Shown here one piece after another: positions 33,281 through 41,112 of a stretch of DNA of 50,353 nt (position 1 is the stretch's first letter; each line of letters starts with the position of its first letter). The DNA comes from Kroppenstedtia sanguinis (GTDB lineage: Bacteria; Bacillota; Bacilli; Thermoactinomycetales; DSM-45169), in NCBI RefSeq assembly GCF_050433445.1, contig NZ_JBNPXF010000027.1, positions 1 through 50,353 on the forward strand. The letters are read 5' to 3'. Under the pieces are notes generated by a model. The model saw only the letters and a program-made list of their open reading frames with translations, was not told where the DNA came from and searched no databases. The position numbers and the translations under genes were made by a program.

Positions 33281-34225
33281 TTATCCACCCCCTTCCAGCA
33301 TCTCAAGCAGATTCTCAGTCGACCGAACCGCCATCCGCTCCACCGCCTCCTTCGTAAAGGCACCTAAGTGGGGGGTGAGTAGGAAGTTTGGTAGAGAAAG
33401 AAGGGGATCGCCTGCCTCCGGTGGCTCTTTGGAATACACATCTTGAGCAGCGACGGCAATCCCCCCGCTGGACAGCGCCTCATACAACGCCTGCTCGTCT
33501 ACCAACTCACCACGAGCCGTGTTGATCAGAATGGCCGTCGACTTCATCTTGCTGAAGACATCCGCGTCGATCATCTGCTTCGTTTCACTCGTCACCGGCA
33601 GATGGAGCGTAAGGATATCCGCCGAGCGGATCAATGCATCGAAGTCTTGAGAGTACTTGACGCCATATTTCTCAAGGAACGCTGAATCATGGAAGAACGG
33701 GTCGTAAATCGTAACTTCCATCTGCAGGCCTCGGCACCGCTGAGCGACTTCTTTTCCAATCTGGCCGCCCCCGATGACGGCTAGATGCTTACCCGTCAGC
33801 TCCGTGCCTAGGGTCCGATCCCAGCCGAAGTTCTTCACCCTTTGCACATGGTTGAACAGATGGCGAGCTCCTTCAAACATGAGACCGATCGCCAGCTCCG
33901 CAACGGAAATGCTGTTCGTCCCGACGGCGTTCTTCACCTGGATCCCCAGCTGTGCCGCCTGTTCCAGGTCAATGTTATCCATCCCGACTCCATACTTCGA
34001 TACCCCACGGAGGTCCTCACATGCCTCCAGCACCCAGGCGGGAAGCGGATCGACACCGATGATGATCCCTTCCACGCCTGTCTTCGCGATCTCGATGATC
34101 TCCTCCTCCGTCAAGGTCCGACCTGTCGTGTTCAGAATGACTTCGTAGCCAGCAGCCTCCAACATCTCCATAGGCTTTTGTTTTTGCTTCTGAAAAGATT
34201 TCGGAGTGATCAGTACCTTCTTCAT
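33281..34225 (-). CDS. D-isomer-specific 2-hydroxyacid dehydrogenase
   Basis: 314 residues, phosphoglycerate-dehydrogenase-like. Visible: GVSKYGVGMDNIDLEQAAQLGIQVKNAVGTNSISVAELAIGLM, the NAD-binding GGGQIGKEVAQRC, LHLPVTSETKQMI, the catalytic Arg in NTARGELVDEQAL, Glu in YSKEPPE and His in LTPHLGAFT. It would interconvert a 2-keto acid and a D-2-hydroxyacid with NAD(H). The ATG at 34225 follows AAGGTGA. A perfect palindrome lies about 50 bp upstream, in a 110-bp gap from the previous gene. Confidence 0.9.
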   Translation of the reverse strand: MKKVLITPKSFQKQKQKPMEMLEAAGYEVILNTTGRTLTEEEIIEIAKTGVEGIIIGVDPLPAWVLEACEDLRGVSKYGVGMDNIDLEQAAQLGIQVKNAVGTNSISVAELAIGLMFEGARHLFNHVQRVKNFGWDRTLGTELTGKHLAVIGGGQIGKEVAQRCRGLQMEVTIYDPFFHDSAFLEKYGVKYSQDFDALIRSADILTLHLPVTSETKQMIDADVFSKMKSTAILINTARGELVDEQALYEALSSGGIAVAAQDVYSKEPPEAGDPLLSLPNFLLTPHLGAFTKEAVERMAVRSTENLLEMLEGGG

Positions 34226-34273
34226 CAATCGCTTCACCTTCATTCCGATGCTTCAGCTTTCATGTTACATTAC

Positions 34274-34287
34274 TATGTCATGACATA
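34274..34287. promoter_or_regulatory. Perfect 14-bp palindrome upstream of the hydroxyacid dehydrogenase gene
   Basis: TATGTCATGACATA is self-complementary and lies in the largest uninterrupted gap (34226-34335) of the downstream part of the locus. It could be an operator or part of an internal promoter; no good -35/-10 pair is seen. Confidence 0.35.
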
Positions 34288-34335
34288 TCAATCGTTTCAT
34301 ATAACCTGTTTTCACCTTGGCTTGGATCGTAGAGG

Positions 34336-35373
34336 TTAGTCCGTATCCGGCTCCATCTCGATGATTACCTTCATGACACGATCCTTTTCCTCATCGATAA
34401 TGGAATAAGCCTTGGCATAGTCCTCGAAGGGAACCCGGTCTGTAATCAGCGACTTCAGGTTGATCTTCCCCTCCTGGAGCAGATCTACCGCCTTATCAAA
34501 GTCGTCTGACTGGTACATGGCACTGCCCAAAACCGTCAGTTCATGGTCCTGCACAAAACCCATGTTCACCTCAGTCAAGTCTGAAACGACGCCGACTTGG
34601 ACGACGGTACTCCCTTTTCGGGCTACTTCGATCGACTGGGCCACTGTGAAACTGGAACCTACACATTCGAAGATCACATCTGCTTTGCTCTCTCCAAAAT
34701 GGCGGAAGATCCCTTCTGAAAGGTCTTCCTCCTTGCTGTTGATCGTACCCAGTCCACACTGTTCCGCCAACCGCAGTCGAGTCTCGCTCAGTTCGGACAC
34801 GACAACCTTTGAGGCACCGTAAGCTTTCGCTGTCTGCCCCACCAGATTGCCAATCGGACCCCCTCCGATGACGAGAACATTTAGTGCCCGTACCGAGGGA
34901 ACGCGGCGTACTGCATGAACGGCGACAGCCAGTGGCTCAACCATTGCCCCCTCCTCATGGTCGAGAGAATCTGGGAGAATCGTCGCTTGGTCTGCATTGA
35001 CGACGAAGTAGTCACTCGCCATCCCCGTCGTCTGAAATCCCATCACCTTCAATTCTTCGCAGACATGATACATCCCGTTAATACAAGGAACGCATACGCC
35101 ACAGACGACCTGGGGTTGAATCGTTACCTTGTCACCCAACTGGATGTCTTTCACTCTGCGACCCACTTCCACTACTTCCGCGGAAACTTCATGCCCTTGC
35201 ACGACCGGATAGGACGTATAGGGATGCTTTCCGTGATTGACGTGGATATCGGAACCGCAAACCCCGATCTTTTTAATGTGAATTTTGATCTGCTGATCAC
35301 CGACTGGTGGAACGTCTACTTTTCGAAATTGGATGTGTCCCGGTTCGGTCATCACCGCTTGTCTCATCTTCAT
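34336..35373 (-). CDS. Zinc-dependent medium-chain dehydrogenase (sorbitol/threonine dehydrogenase type)
   Basis: 345 residues. Catalytic zinc site: GVCGSDIHVNHG and QGHEVSAEV. The structural zinc lobe is complete (CGVCVPCINGMYHVC). VEPLAVAVHAVRR precedes the nucleotide-binding LVIGGGPIGNLVGQTAKAYGA. This subgroup oxidises polyols and secondary sugar alcohols (sorbitol, arabitol, galactitol and similar) with NAD. I chose the ATG at 35373 behind GGGGTGAG; the frame extends 7 codons further but there lies across the preceding stop. It follows the other dehydrogenase gene by 13 bp. Confidence 0.9.
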   Translation of the reverse strand: MKMRQAVMTEPGHIQFRKVDVPPVGDQQIKIHIKKIGVCGSDIHVNHGKHPYTSYPVVQGHEVSAEVVEVGRRVKDIQLGDKVTIQPQVVCGVCVPCINGMYHVCEELKVMGFQTTGMASDYFVVNADQATILPDSLDHEEGAMVEPLAVAVHAVRRVPSVRALNVLVIGGGPIGNLVGQTAKAYGASKVVVSELSETRLRLAEQCGLGTINSKEEDLSEGIFRHFGESKADVIFECVGSSFTVAQSIEVARKGSTVVQVGVVSDLTEVNMGFVQDHELTVLGSAMYQSDDFDKAVDLLQEGKINLKSLITDRVPFEDYAKAYSIIDEEKDRVMKVIIEMEPDTD

Positions 35374-35386
35374 GGTTCTCACCCCG

Positions 35387-36421
35387 TCAGTCATATTTGA
35401 TGATCACTTTCTTCATCGTCTTGCCATCGAGATGATCCTGGAACGCATCCAGCACCTGGGCAAAATCCACAATTTCCGAGATAAAATCTGATAGCACCAG
35501 TTTTCCCTCCGCCACCCACTCGAGCACCTGTTCATGACAGGCGGCTTCTTCGGCTTTGTACGGCATCTGCTGGAAGTTCAGCTTCCAATTGTAGGGTGCC
35601 TCTGTCCAATCCAGCATCATGTGGTTCACTTTCGGCACGCCATAGCAAAGAATCTCGCCCCGATCCCGCAGGAGAGTGATCGCCTCATAAAGGATAGACT
35701 CCGACCCGACTGCATCCAACACATAGCAGACCCCTTCTGGAACCCGTGAACGGATCTGCTCCCGGACATCCTCTTCCCTGCTGTTGATACAGGCGGTGGC
35801 GCCGAACTGTTTCATCAGCTCCGCCTTCTGTCCGCTTCGGACGACTACTGTCACCTCATCGACGCCCATGAGGCGAAGTAGCTTGACAAAGGTTATCGCA
35901 ACCGGACCGCTGCCGTAGACTACAACAGACTCACCAGGTTGAATGCCGAAGTAACGGATCGTGCTGAGCACTTCTCGAAGCGTCACCAGGACCGGAGCCT
36001 CATACCGATCGATGAAATCCGGTAACACCTGCTGGGCCACCGCCGCCTCCGGCGCCTCCCCGGAGTCATAGGCCTTCGCATCGTCGAGTACTCCATACTC
36101 GCTGAATGCCCCCCATCCGGAATGAAGCGGTACCCCTCCCACCGACGGCTCCGATACAAATGGAAGAATGACCTGATCGCCGAGTTTGAAGCTCTTGACT
36201 TGGGCACCCACTTCTACAACTTCCCCCACCCCTTCATGGCCTAAGACCAGCGGATACTGGGACTGCCCGAACCCTTTAAACGCCTGTCGGATGAGGGTGG
36301 TATCGGTTCCACAGATGCCACAGCTCACCGTTTTGACGAGAGCCTGCCGCTCAGTAATCTGTGGTCGATCGATCTCTTGAACCTTGAGTTGCCCTGCTTG
36401 GGTCACCACCAGTGTCTTCAT
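35387..36421 (-). CDS. Medium-chain dehydrogenase without structural zinc lobe
   Basis: 344 residues. SCGICGTDTTLIRQAF and LGHEGVGEVVEVGAQVKSFKLGDQVILP carry the catalytic zinc ligands, but the four-cysteine structural zinc lobe is absent (FVSEPSVGGVPLHSGWGAFSEYG in its place). The Rossmann motif is VVVYGSGPVAITFVKLLRLMG. Glucose-dehydrogenase-like and related sugar-oxidising members also deviate in this lobe. It probably oxidises a sugar or sugar phosphate to a ketone or lactone; the substrate is unknown. The ATG follows GGGAGGGGG, 21 bp after the permease gene. Confidence 0.85.
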   Translation of the reverse strand: MKTLVVTQAGQLKVQEIDRPQITERQALVKTVSCGICGTDTTLIRQAFKGFGQSQYPLVLGHEGVGEVVEVGAQVKSFKLGDQVILPFVSEPSVGGVPLHSGWGAFSEYGVLDDAKAYDSGEAPEAAVAQQVLPDFIDRYEAPVLVTLREVLSTIRYFGIQPGESVVVYGSGPVAITFVKLLRLMGVDEVTVVVRSGQKAELMKQFGATACINSREEDVREQIRSRVPEGVCYVLDAVGSESILYEAITLLRDRGEILCYGVPKVNHMMLDWTEAPYNWKLNFQQMPYKAEEAACHEQVLEWVAEGKLVLSDFISEIVDFAQVLDAFQDHLDGKTMKKVIIKYD

Positions 36422-36442
36422 CGTTACCCCCTCCCAGTCTGA

Positions 36443-37402
36443 CTAAATCGTCCGGTCTTTCTTGCTGGTCACGATCTGGAGTAATACCGCGGCGACGATG
36501 ATTATGCCCTTGATGATGTCCTGTGGATAGGACGGCACCGCCATCAGATTCATGATATTGCCGATCAAGCCAAGGATGAGCGCACCTGCAACGGTGTTGA
36601 GGACAAATCCGCGGCCCCCCATGAGGCTCGCCCCACCGATCACCACTGCCGCAATCGCATCCAGTTCCTGACCCATCCCCACCGTCGCGCTCCCCGTTGA
36701 CGAACGAGCCGCCACGAAGATCCCGGCAAGTGCTGCCAGCGCACCAGAGAGCGCATAAGTCGACATCACATACCGTTTCGTAGGGACACCAGCGAGTTGC
36801 AGAGCGGTCTCATTGCTGCCGATCGCGATCACCTTGCGGCCATAACCCGTATACCTGTGAATGACCATAAAGACAATAATCAAAAGAAGTGTGATCCAAA
36901 TGATCGGGTACATGTAGTCCTCGCTCACCAGCGTATTGATCGTGCCTGTCTCCACCTTGATCGGACGTCCTTCCGTAATGACGAACGCGATCCCCCGAGC
37001 GATGGTCATTGTCGCCAGCGTCGCGACGAAGCCCTGCATCCCGGCATAGGCGACAAGTACCCCAGAGAACAGTCCTAATAAAAGACCGACAAGAACGGCT
37101 ACAACGATGGAACCTGTAAAATGAAGACCTATGTCTGTAATCAAAATGGCTGAGACCGTGGACCCCAACGCCATGATCGATCCCACGGACAGGTCGATTC
37201 CGCCGGTGAGGATCACAAACAGCAGACCGATCGCAACCAAGATGGGACCCGCTTGTTGCAGCATAATATTACGCATATTCATCATGGTCAGAAAGGTATC
37301 AGACATACAAGCACTGACGACGATCAACAACAGCAGGATGACAAAGGTGTTGTTGTTGATGATGAATTCTTTCCAGTCGAATTTTCTCCTCGTCTCTTCC
37401 AT
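36443..37402 (-). CDS. Ribose-type sugar ABC transporter permease
   Basis: 319 residues, RbsC-like permease with about 8-10 transmembrane helices. Family phrases are LFVILTGGIDLSVGSIMALGS, GFVATLATMTIARGIAFVITEGRPI, YALSGALAALAGIFVAARSSTGSATVGMGQELDAIAAVVIGGASLMGGRG and the C-terminal VPSYPQDIIKGIIIVAAVLL. It forms the channel of a carbohydrate importer with the preceding ATPase and binding protein; 6 bp separate it from the ATPase gene. Confidence 0.94.
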   Translation of the reverse strand: MEETRRKFDWKEFIINNNTFVILLLLIVVSACMSDTFLTMMNMRNIMLQQAGPILVAIGLLFVILTGGIDLSVGSIMALGSTVSAILITDIGLHFTGSIVVAVLVGLLLGLFSGVLVAYAGMQGFVATLATMTIARGIAFVITEGRPIKVETGTINTLVSEDYMYPIIWITLLLIIVFMVIHRYTGYGRKVIAIGSNETALQLAGVPTKRYVMSTYALSGALAALAGIFVAARSSTGSATVGMGQELDAIAAVVIGGASLMGGRGFVLNTVAGALILGLIGNIMNLMAVPSYPQDIIKGIIIVAAVLLQIVTSKKDRTI

Positions 37403-37408
37403 CGATAA

Positions 37409-38890
37409 TTACACCCCCATCGCCAGTTTGATCAAGTTATTTTCCGTCAAGTTCTCTTGCGTGACTTCTCCAGTGATCTCGCCTTCTCGCATGACGATGA
37501 CGCGATCGCATGTGCCGATGAGCTCCTCCATTTCTGACGAGATGATGATGACTCCGACACCACGCTCCGCCAGTTCATTGATGATGCGGTAAATTTCCGT
37601 CTTCGCTCCGACATCGACACCCCGTGTCGGCTCATCCAGAATGATCAGTTTCATATCGATGGTGAGCCATTTCGCCAGTGCGACCTTCTGCTGATTGCCA
37701 CCGCTCAAACTATCTGCATTGTCTTCAGTCGAGCCGTACTTCGTTGCGATCTGCTTTAGGAGTGACTGGACCTCTACCTTCTCTTTCCTGTGATTGATCC
37801 ACCCATTTCCCTGTCGGGAGACTAGCGTCGTATTGATACGTATCGGTTGTTTCAACAGTAGCCCCTGCGTTTTCCGATCTTCCGGAAGGAGACCGATGCC
37901 CAGCTGGATCGCCTGCTTCGGATTCTTGATGTCGACTTCTTTACCGAAGTAGCCAATTTTCCCTGACGCCTTCCGATCGGCACCGAAGATCGCCCGCATC
38001 GTCTCCGTCCGCCCGGATCCGACGAGACCGCTAAAGCCCAAGACTTCACCTCTTCGCAGGGAAAAGGATACGTTCTTGACGAGATCCCTGGTACTTAAAT
38101 TCTCCACCTGCAGAATCTCTTCTCCGATCTCGGCATGCCGTTCCGGAAACAGCTGTTCAATTTTACGTCCGACCATCATCGTAACGAGTGACTCTTTCGT
38201 AATGGATGGGGTTTCCACGGTGTCCACATACTTACCGTCCTTCAGCACGGTGATCCGATCGCTAATGGCGAACAGTTCCTCTAGGCGGTGAGAGATATAA
38301 AGAACGGTCACGCCGTCCTCCTTTAGTTTCCGGATGAGATTTAAGAGCTTTTCCGTTTCCGAATGAGTAAGGGCGGCTGTCGGTTCGTCGAAAACAATCA
38401 CCTTTGAATCCTTTGCTAAGCACTTGCAGATTTCAACGATCTGCTGGTAGGCGACGCTCAGTTCCCCGACCTTTTTCCCCGGATCGATATGACCGAATCC
38501 AATCTTTTCAAGCTGCTCCCGCGCCCGTTTTTTCAGCCCTTTCCAATGGACGAACAGGCCAGATTCGTTCATGTTGTCGATAAAGATGTTTTCCGCGACG
38601 GTCAGATCCGGCGCAAGCATAAACTCTTGATAGATGACCGATACGCCCATGTCGATCATGGCACGTGGCGTGGCCGTCGTCGCCTCCTTGCCGTCGATCA
38701 TAATCCTGCCTTCATCCCTCGGATACGCACCCGCCAGAATTTTCATGAGGGTCGATTTCCCCGCGCCATTCTCCCCGATCAGCGCATGGATCTCACCACG
38801 AACCACATTTAATTGCACATCCTCCAGTGCCGTGACGCCTCCGAAATATTTCGAGATATGGCTCATTTGCACAATGTAATCGGGAGTCAT
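37409..38890 (-). CDS. Ribose-type sugar ABC transporter ATP-binding protein
   Basis: 493 residues with two fused ATPase domains, as in RbsA/MglA. The first has GENGAGKSTLMKILAGAY, LSVAYQQIVEICKCLA and VIVFDEPTAALT. The second has a degenerate P-loop (SGLVGSGRTETMRAIFG), SLSGGNQQKVALAKWL and LIILDEPTRGVDVGAK. It energises import of the unknown sugar. It is preceded by an attenuating hairpin that would lower its expression relative to the binding protein. Confidence 0.95.
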   Translation of the reverse strand: MTPDYIVQMSHISKYFGGVTALEDVQLNVVRGEIHALIGENGAGKSTLMKILAGAYPRDEGRIMIDGKEATTATPRAMIDMGVSVIYQEFMLAPDLTVAENIFIDNMNESGLFVHWKGLKKRAREQLEKIGFGHIDPGKKVGELSVAYQQIVEICKCLAKDSKVIVFDEPTAALTHSETEKLLNLIRKLKEDGVTVLYISHRLEELFAISDRITVLKDGKYVDTVETPSITKESLVTMMVGRKIEQLFPERHAEIGEEILQVENLSTRDLVKNVSFSLRRGEVLGFSGLVGSGRTETMRAIFGADRKASGKIGYFGKEVDIKNPKQAIQLGIGLLPEDRKTQGLLLKQPIRINTTLVSRQGNGWINHRKEKVEVQSLLKQIATKYGSTEDNADSLSGGNQQKVALAKWLTIDMKLIILDEPTRGVDVGAKTEIYRIINELAERGVGVIIISSEMEELIGTCDRVIVMREGEITGEVTQENLTENNLIKLAMGV

Positions 38891-38952
38891 CGTAAGCCTT
38901 CTCCTTCCTTAGGCCCTTGAGAATCGGTAACAAAGAACGGGAATCCCTTTTC

Positions 38953-38986
38953 TAAAAAGAAACCCTCCCGAAATCCAGGAGGATTC
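38953..38986 (-). terminator. Intercistronic attenuator between binding-protein and ATPase genes
   Basis: On the minus strand CCTCC-TGGATTTC-GGGAGG is followed by GTTTCTTTTT. The short stem should terminate only part of the transcripts, giving more binding protein than ATPase, a common arrangement in ABC importer operons. Confidence 0.65.
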
Positions 38987-39015
38987 TTCCCTTGATTACA
39001 ACCGAAACAGACGGA

Positions 39016-40071
39016 TTAGAATCCCTTTTCGTAATATTTGTCAACATTTTCTTTGGTGATCGCGACAGGCTTGGTCAGCGACACTTTAGGGTAGCTTTCA
39101 GGATCCTTATCCTCTTCCAGGATTTCTTTTCCGATTTCAATGCCTTTTTCTGCGACCAGGTAGGGACTATTCAGACCCGTTGCAAAATAGTTGCCTTCTT
39201 TAATCAAATCAAAGGCTTTCTTCGCCCCGTCGGCCCCCGCCACCATATCCACGTCTTTTTGGCCAGCATTTTTAAGCGCAGTCATCGCACCGAAGAGCAT
39301 CTGGTCGTTCTCGCCCAGTACAGTGGTCAGGCCCGAGTTTGCTGTGATGAGGTCCTCAGCCGCTTTCATCCCTTCTTCCTCGGTCCATGCACCCCAGCCC
39401 TGACCGACAACGGAAAACTTCGCTTCTGAATTGGAGGCCTTCCCTTTCGAGCTCAACTCTTTCTCAAATTTCTCCGCTAATTTCCATGCTTTCTTTTCGG
39501 ACACATCCAACTTGCCTTCGATGATGCCGGCAAAGAGCCCCGTGCGACGTTCATAGCCAGCAACGTTGCCTTTGGCACCGCTGAGCACGATCGCCTTAAT
39601 CTCTTCATCACCCATCTTTTCAGCATACTTCAGACCGACGAGGCGACCATTTTGACGATTATCGGAGTAAACTGTTGTGATGTTGTTCGCTTCTTCCGAC
39701 ACGCCACTGTCGATGTTGATGACCCCGATGCCTGCCTCTGCTGCCTTGTCGATGCTGGGCACGACCGCATCCGGCTCAATGGCGTCCAGGAGGATCAGAT
39801 CCTTGCCCTGTGCGATAAAGGCTTCGATATTGGCCGCTTCTTTCGTCACGTCACCATTTGCATCGAGGACTGTCAAATCCCAGCCCGCCTCTTTTGCATA
39901 TTTTTTAACCGCTTCCACAAGTGTCACGAAGTAGGGCGAGTCTTGTGTCTTCATCGCCAGACCGACTTTCACCTTATCGCCTTGGGAGGCGTCATCGGTG
40001 TTACTGCAAGCCGCTACCAATAAGCACATGGCCAAAAGGGCACATACAAAAGCAAATCTCTTCTTTTTCAT
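39016..40071 (-). CDS. Sugar ABC transporter substrate-binding lipoprotein (RbsB-like)
   Basis: 351 residues. A lipoprotein signal (KKKRFAFVCALLAMCLLVAAC, lipid Cys at 22) precedes a type I periplasmic binding fold: VGLAMKTQDSPYFVTLVEAVKKYAKEAG, IEAFIAQGKDLILLDAIEPDAVVPSIDKAAEAGIGVINIDSGV and TTVLGENDQMLFGAMTALKNAGQ. It is longer than RbsB because of a roughly 45-residue insert (KLDVSEKKAWKLAEKFEKEL...). Ligand type (pentose, hexose or polyol) cannot be read from sequence. The ATG follows AGGGGGTC. It is the first gene after the regulated promoter. Confidence 0.92.
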   Translation of the reverse strand: MKKKRFAFVCALLAMCLLVAACSNTDDASQGDKVKVGLAMKTQDSPYFVTLVEAVKKYAKEAGWDLTVLDANGDVTKEAANIEAFIAQGKDLILLDAIEPDAVVPSIDKAAEAGIGVINIDSGVSEEANNITTVYSDNRQNGRLVGLKYAEKMGDEEIKAIVLSGAKGNVAGYERRTGLFAGIIEGKLDVSEKKAWKLAEKFEKELSSKGKASNSEAKFSVVGQGWGAWTEEEGMKAAEDLITANSGLTTVLGENDQMLFGAMTALKNAGQKDVDMVAGADGAKKAFDLIKEGNYFATGLNSPYLVAEKGIEIGKEILEEDKDPESYPKVSLTKPVAITKENVDKYYEKGF

Positions 40072-40105
40072 GGTAGACCCCCTGAGTAAATGGGTTAATG
40101 ACGTC

Positions 40106-40134
40106 ATTGTATTGTAATGTTACAACAATACAAT
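40106..40134 (-). promoter_or_regulatory. Long inverted-repeat operator upstream of the binding-protein gene
   Basis: ATTGTATTG (40106-40114) and CAATACAAT (40126-40134) form a perfect 9-bp inverted repeat with an 11-bp centre. Nested within it, TTGTAATGTTACAA (40112-40125) is a second inverted repeat. It starts about 9 bp downstream of the -10, overlapping the expected transcription start, so a bound repressor would block initiation. The GntR/UTRA regulator of the locus is the obvious candidate. Confidence 0.7.
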
Positions 40135-40142
40135 TTATTAAT

Positions 40143-40171
40143 ACTATACAATCTCTTGATAGCGTTTTCAA
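40143..40171 (-). promoter_or_regulatory. Sigma-A promoter with overlapping cre (CcpA) site
   Basis: On the minus strand TTGAAA (40171-40166), 17 bp, then TATAGT (40148-40143) is a good housekeeping promoter. TTGATAGCGTTTTCAA on the plus strand (40156-40171) matches the catabolite-responsive element consensus WTGNAARCGNWWWCAW with one mismatch and covers the -35, the position at which CcpA represses. Confidence 0.75.
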
Positions 40172-40274
40172 CTGTTTTAGAATTCTTCCCAATCATTGGC
40201 ATTTTCGCAAATATACCTTTATTTATCAGGGATTCTGACCTCGCTAATCGCGTCTGCCGGAATCTTCCCCAGGA

Positions 40275-41051
40275 TCATACAATTGTAAATCCACCATCAA
40301 CGACGAGTTCACAGCCGGTTGTGAAGGTCGCCGAATCAGAGAGGAGGTAGATGACCGCTCCAGCGAGCTCTTCCGGCTGACCGAGGCGCTTCATCGGTGT
40401 CCATTCCGCCCACTTTTCACGCCAATCTTCTCGGACAAAAGAGGTCAACTCGGTGAAAATGTAGCCTGGGCTGATACAGTTGACCCGAATGCCGTACTCC
40501 GCCCACTCGTAGGCAAGGGACTTTGTCAGATGCGTCACACCTGCCTTCGAGGTGTTGTAGGAGGCCTGGAGTTGCGGATAGTTGACGATCCGACCTGACA
40601 TCGAGGCTGTATTGACAATGGATCCCTTGATACCGCTTTCAATCAGGTACTTCCCGAACAGCTGTGCCATGTAGTAAACACCGTTCAGATTGACGTCGAT
40701 CACTTGGTTCCACTCTTCCGGTGTCGACTCGATGACTGGCTTCTGGATCACGATGCCGGCGTTATTGAAGAGGAGATCGATCGGACCCATCTTGGCCACC
40801 GCCTGTTTGAAAGCGCCTTCGATTCCGTTATAGTTGGTAACGTCCACTTCATAGGAATCCGTCCGCCGGCCGTAAGTCTCCGCAATTTCCTTCGCAGCTT
40901 GCTCAGCTTTGTCACCTTGCAGATCGAAGATTACCACATCCGCTCCGACTGCAGCGACATGGTTGGCCACTTCACGACCGATGCCTTGCGCACCACCTGT
41001 GATAAGGATTGTTTTTCCTTCCAACGAAAACAATTTCTTGAGCATTTCCAT
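40275..41051 (-). CDS. Short-chain dehydrogenase/reductase, probable sugar or polyol dehydrogenase
   Basis: 258 residues, classical SDR. It shows TGGAQGIGREVA (cofactor binding), FDLQGD (an acidic residue after strand 2, favouring NAD), NNAGIV, the catalytic Ser in NTASMSGRIV and the Tyr-Lys pair in YNTSKAG, then SPGYIFTEL and the C-terminal GCELVVDGGFTIV. The sequence resembles arabinitol/xylitol/sorbitol-type dehydrogenases more than fatty-acid reductases, but substrate assignment is inference. It follows the kinase gene by about 60 bp and precedes the promoter of the transporter genes. Confidence 0.9.
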   Translation of the reverse strand: MEMLKKLFSLEGKTILITGGAQGIGREVANHVAAVGADVVIFDLQGDKAEQAAKEIAETYGRRTDSYEVDVTNYNGIEGAFKQAVAKMGPIDLLFNNAGIVIQKPVIESTPEEWNQVIDVNLNGVYYMAQLFGKYLIESGIKGSIVNTASMSGRIVNYPQLQASYNTSKAGVTHLTKSLAYEWAEYGIRVNCISPGYIFTELTSFVREDWREKWAEWTPMKRLGQPEELAGAVIYLLSDSATFTTGCELVVDGGFTIV

Positions 41052-41112
41052 CTGCCTCTTCCTCCTCTACTTCTGATTCCTCACACTCCCCAGATTGAGG
41101 GCAAACAGCTCC

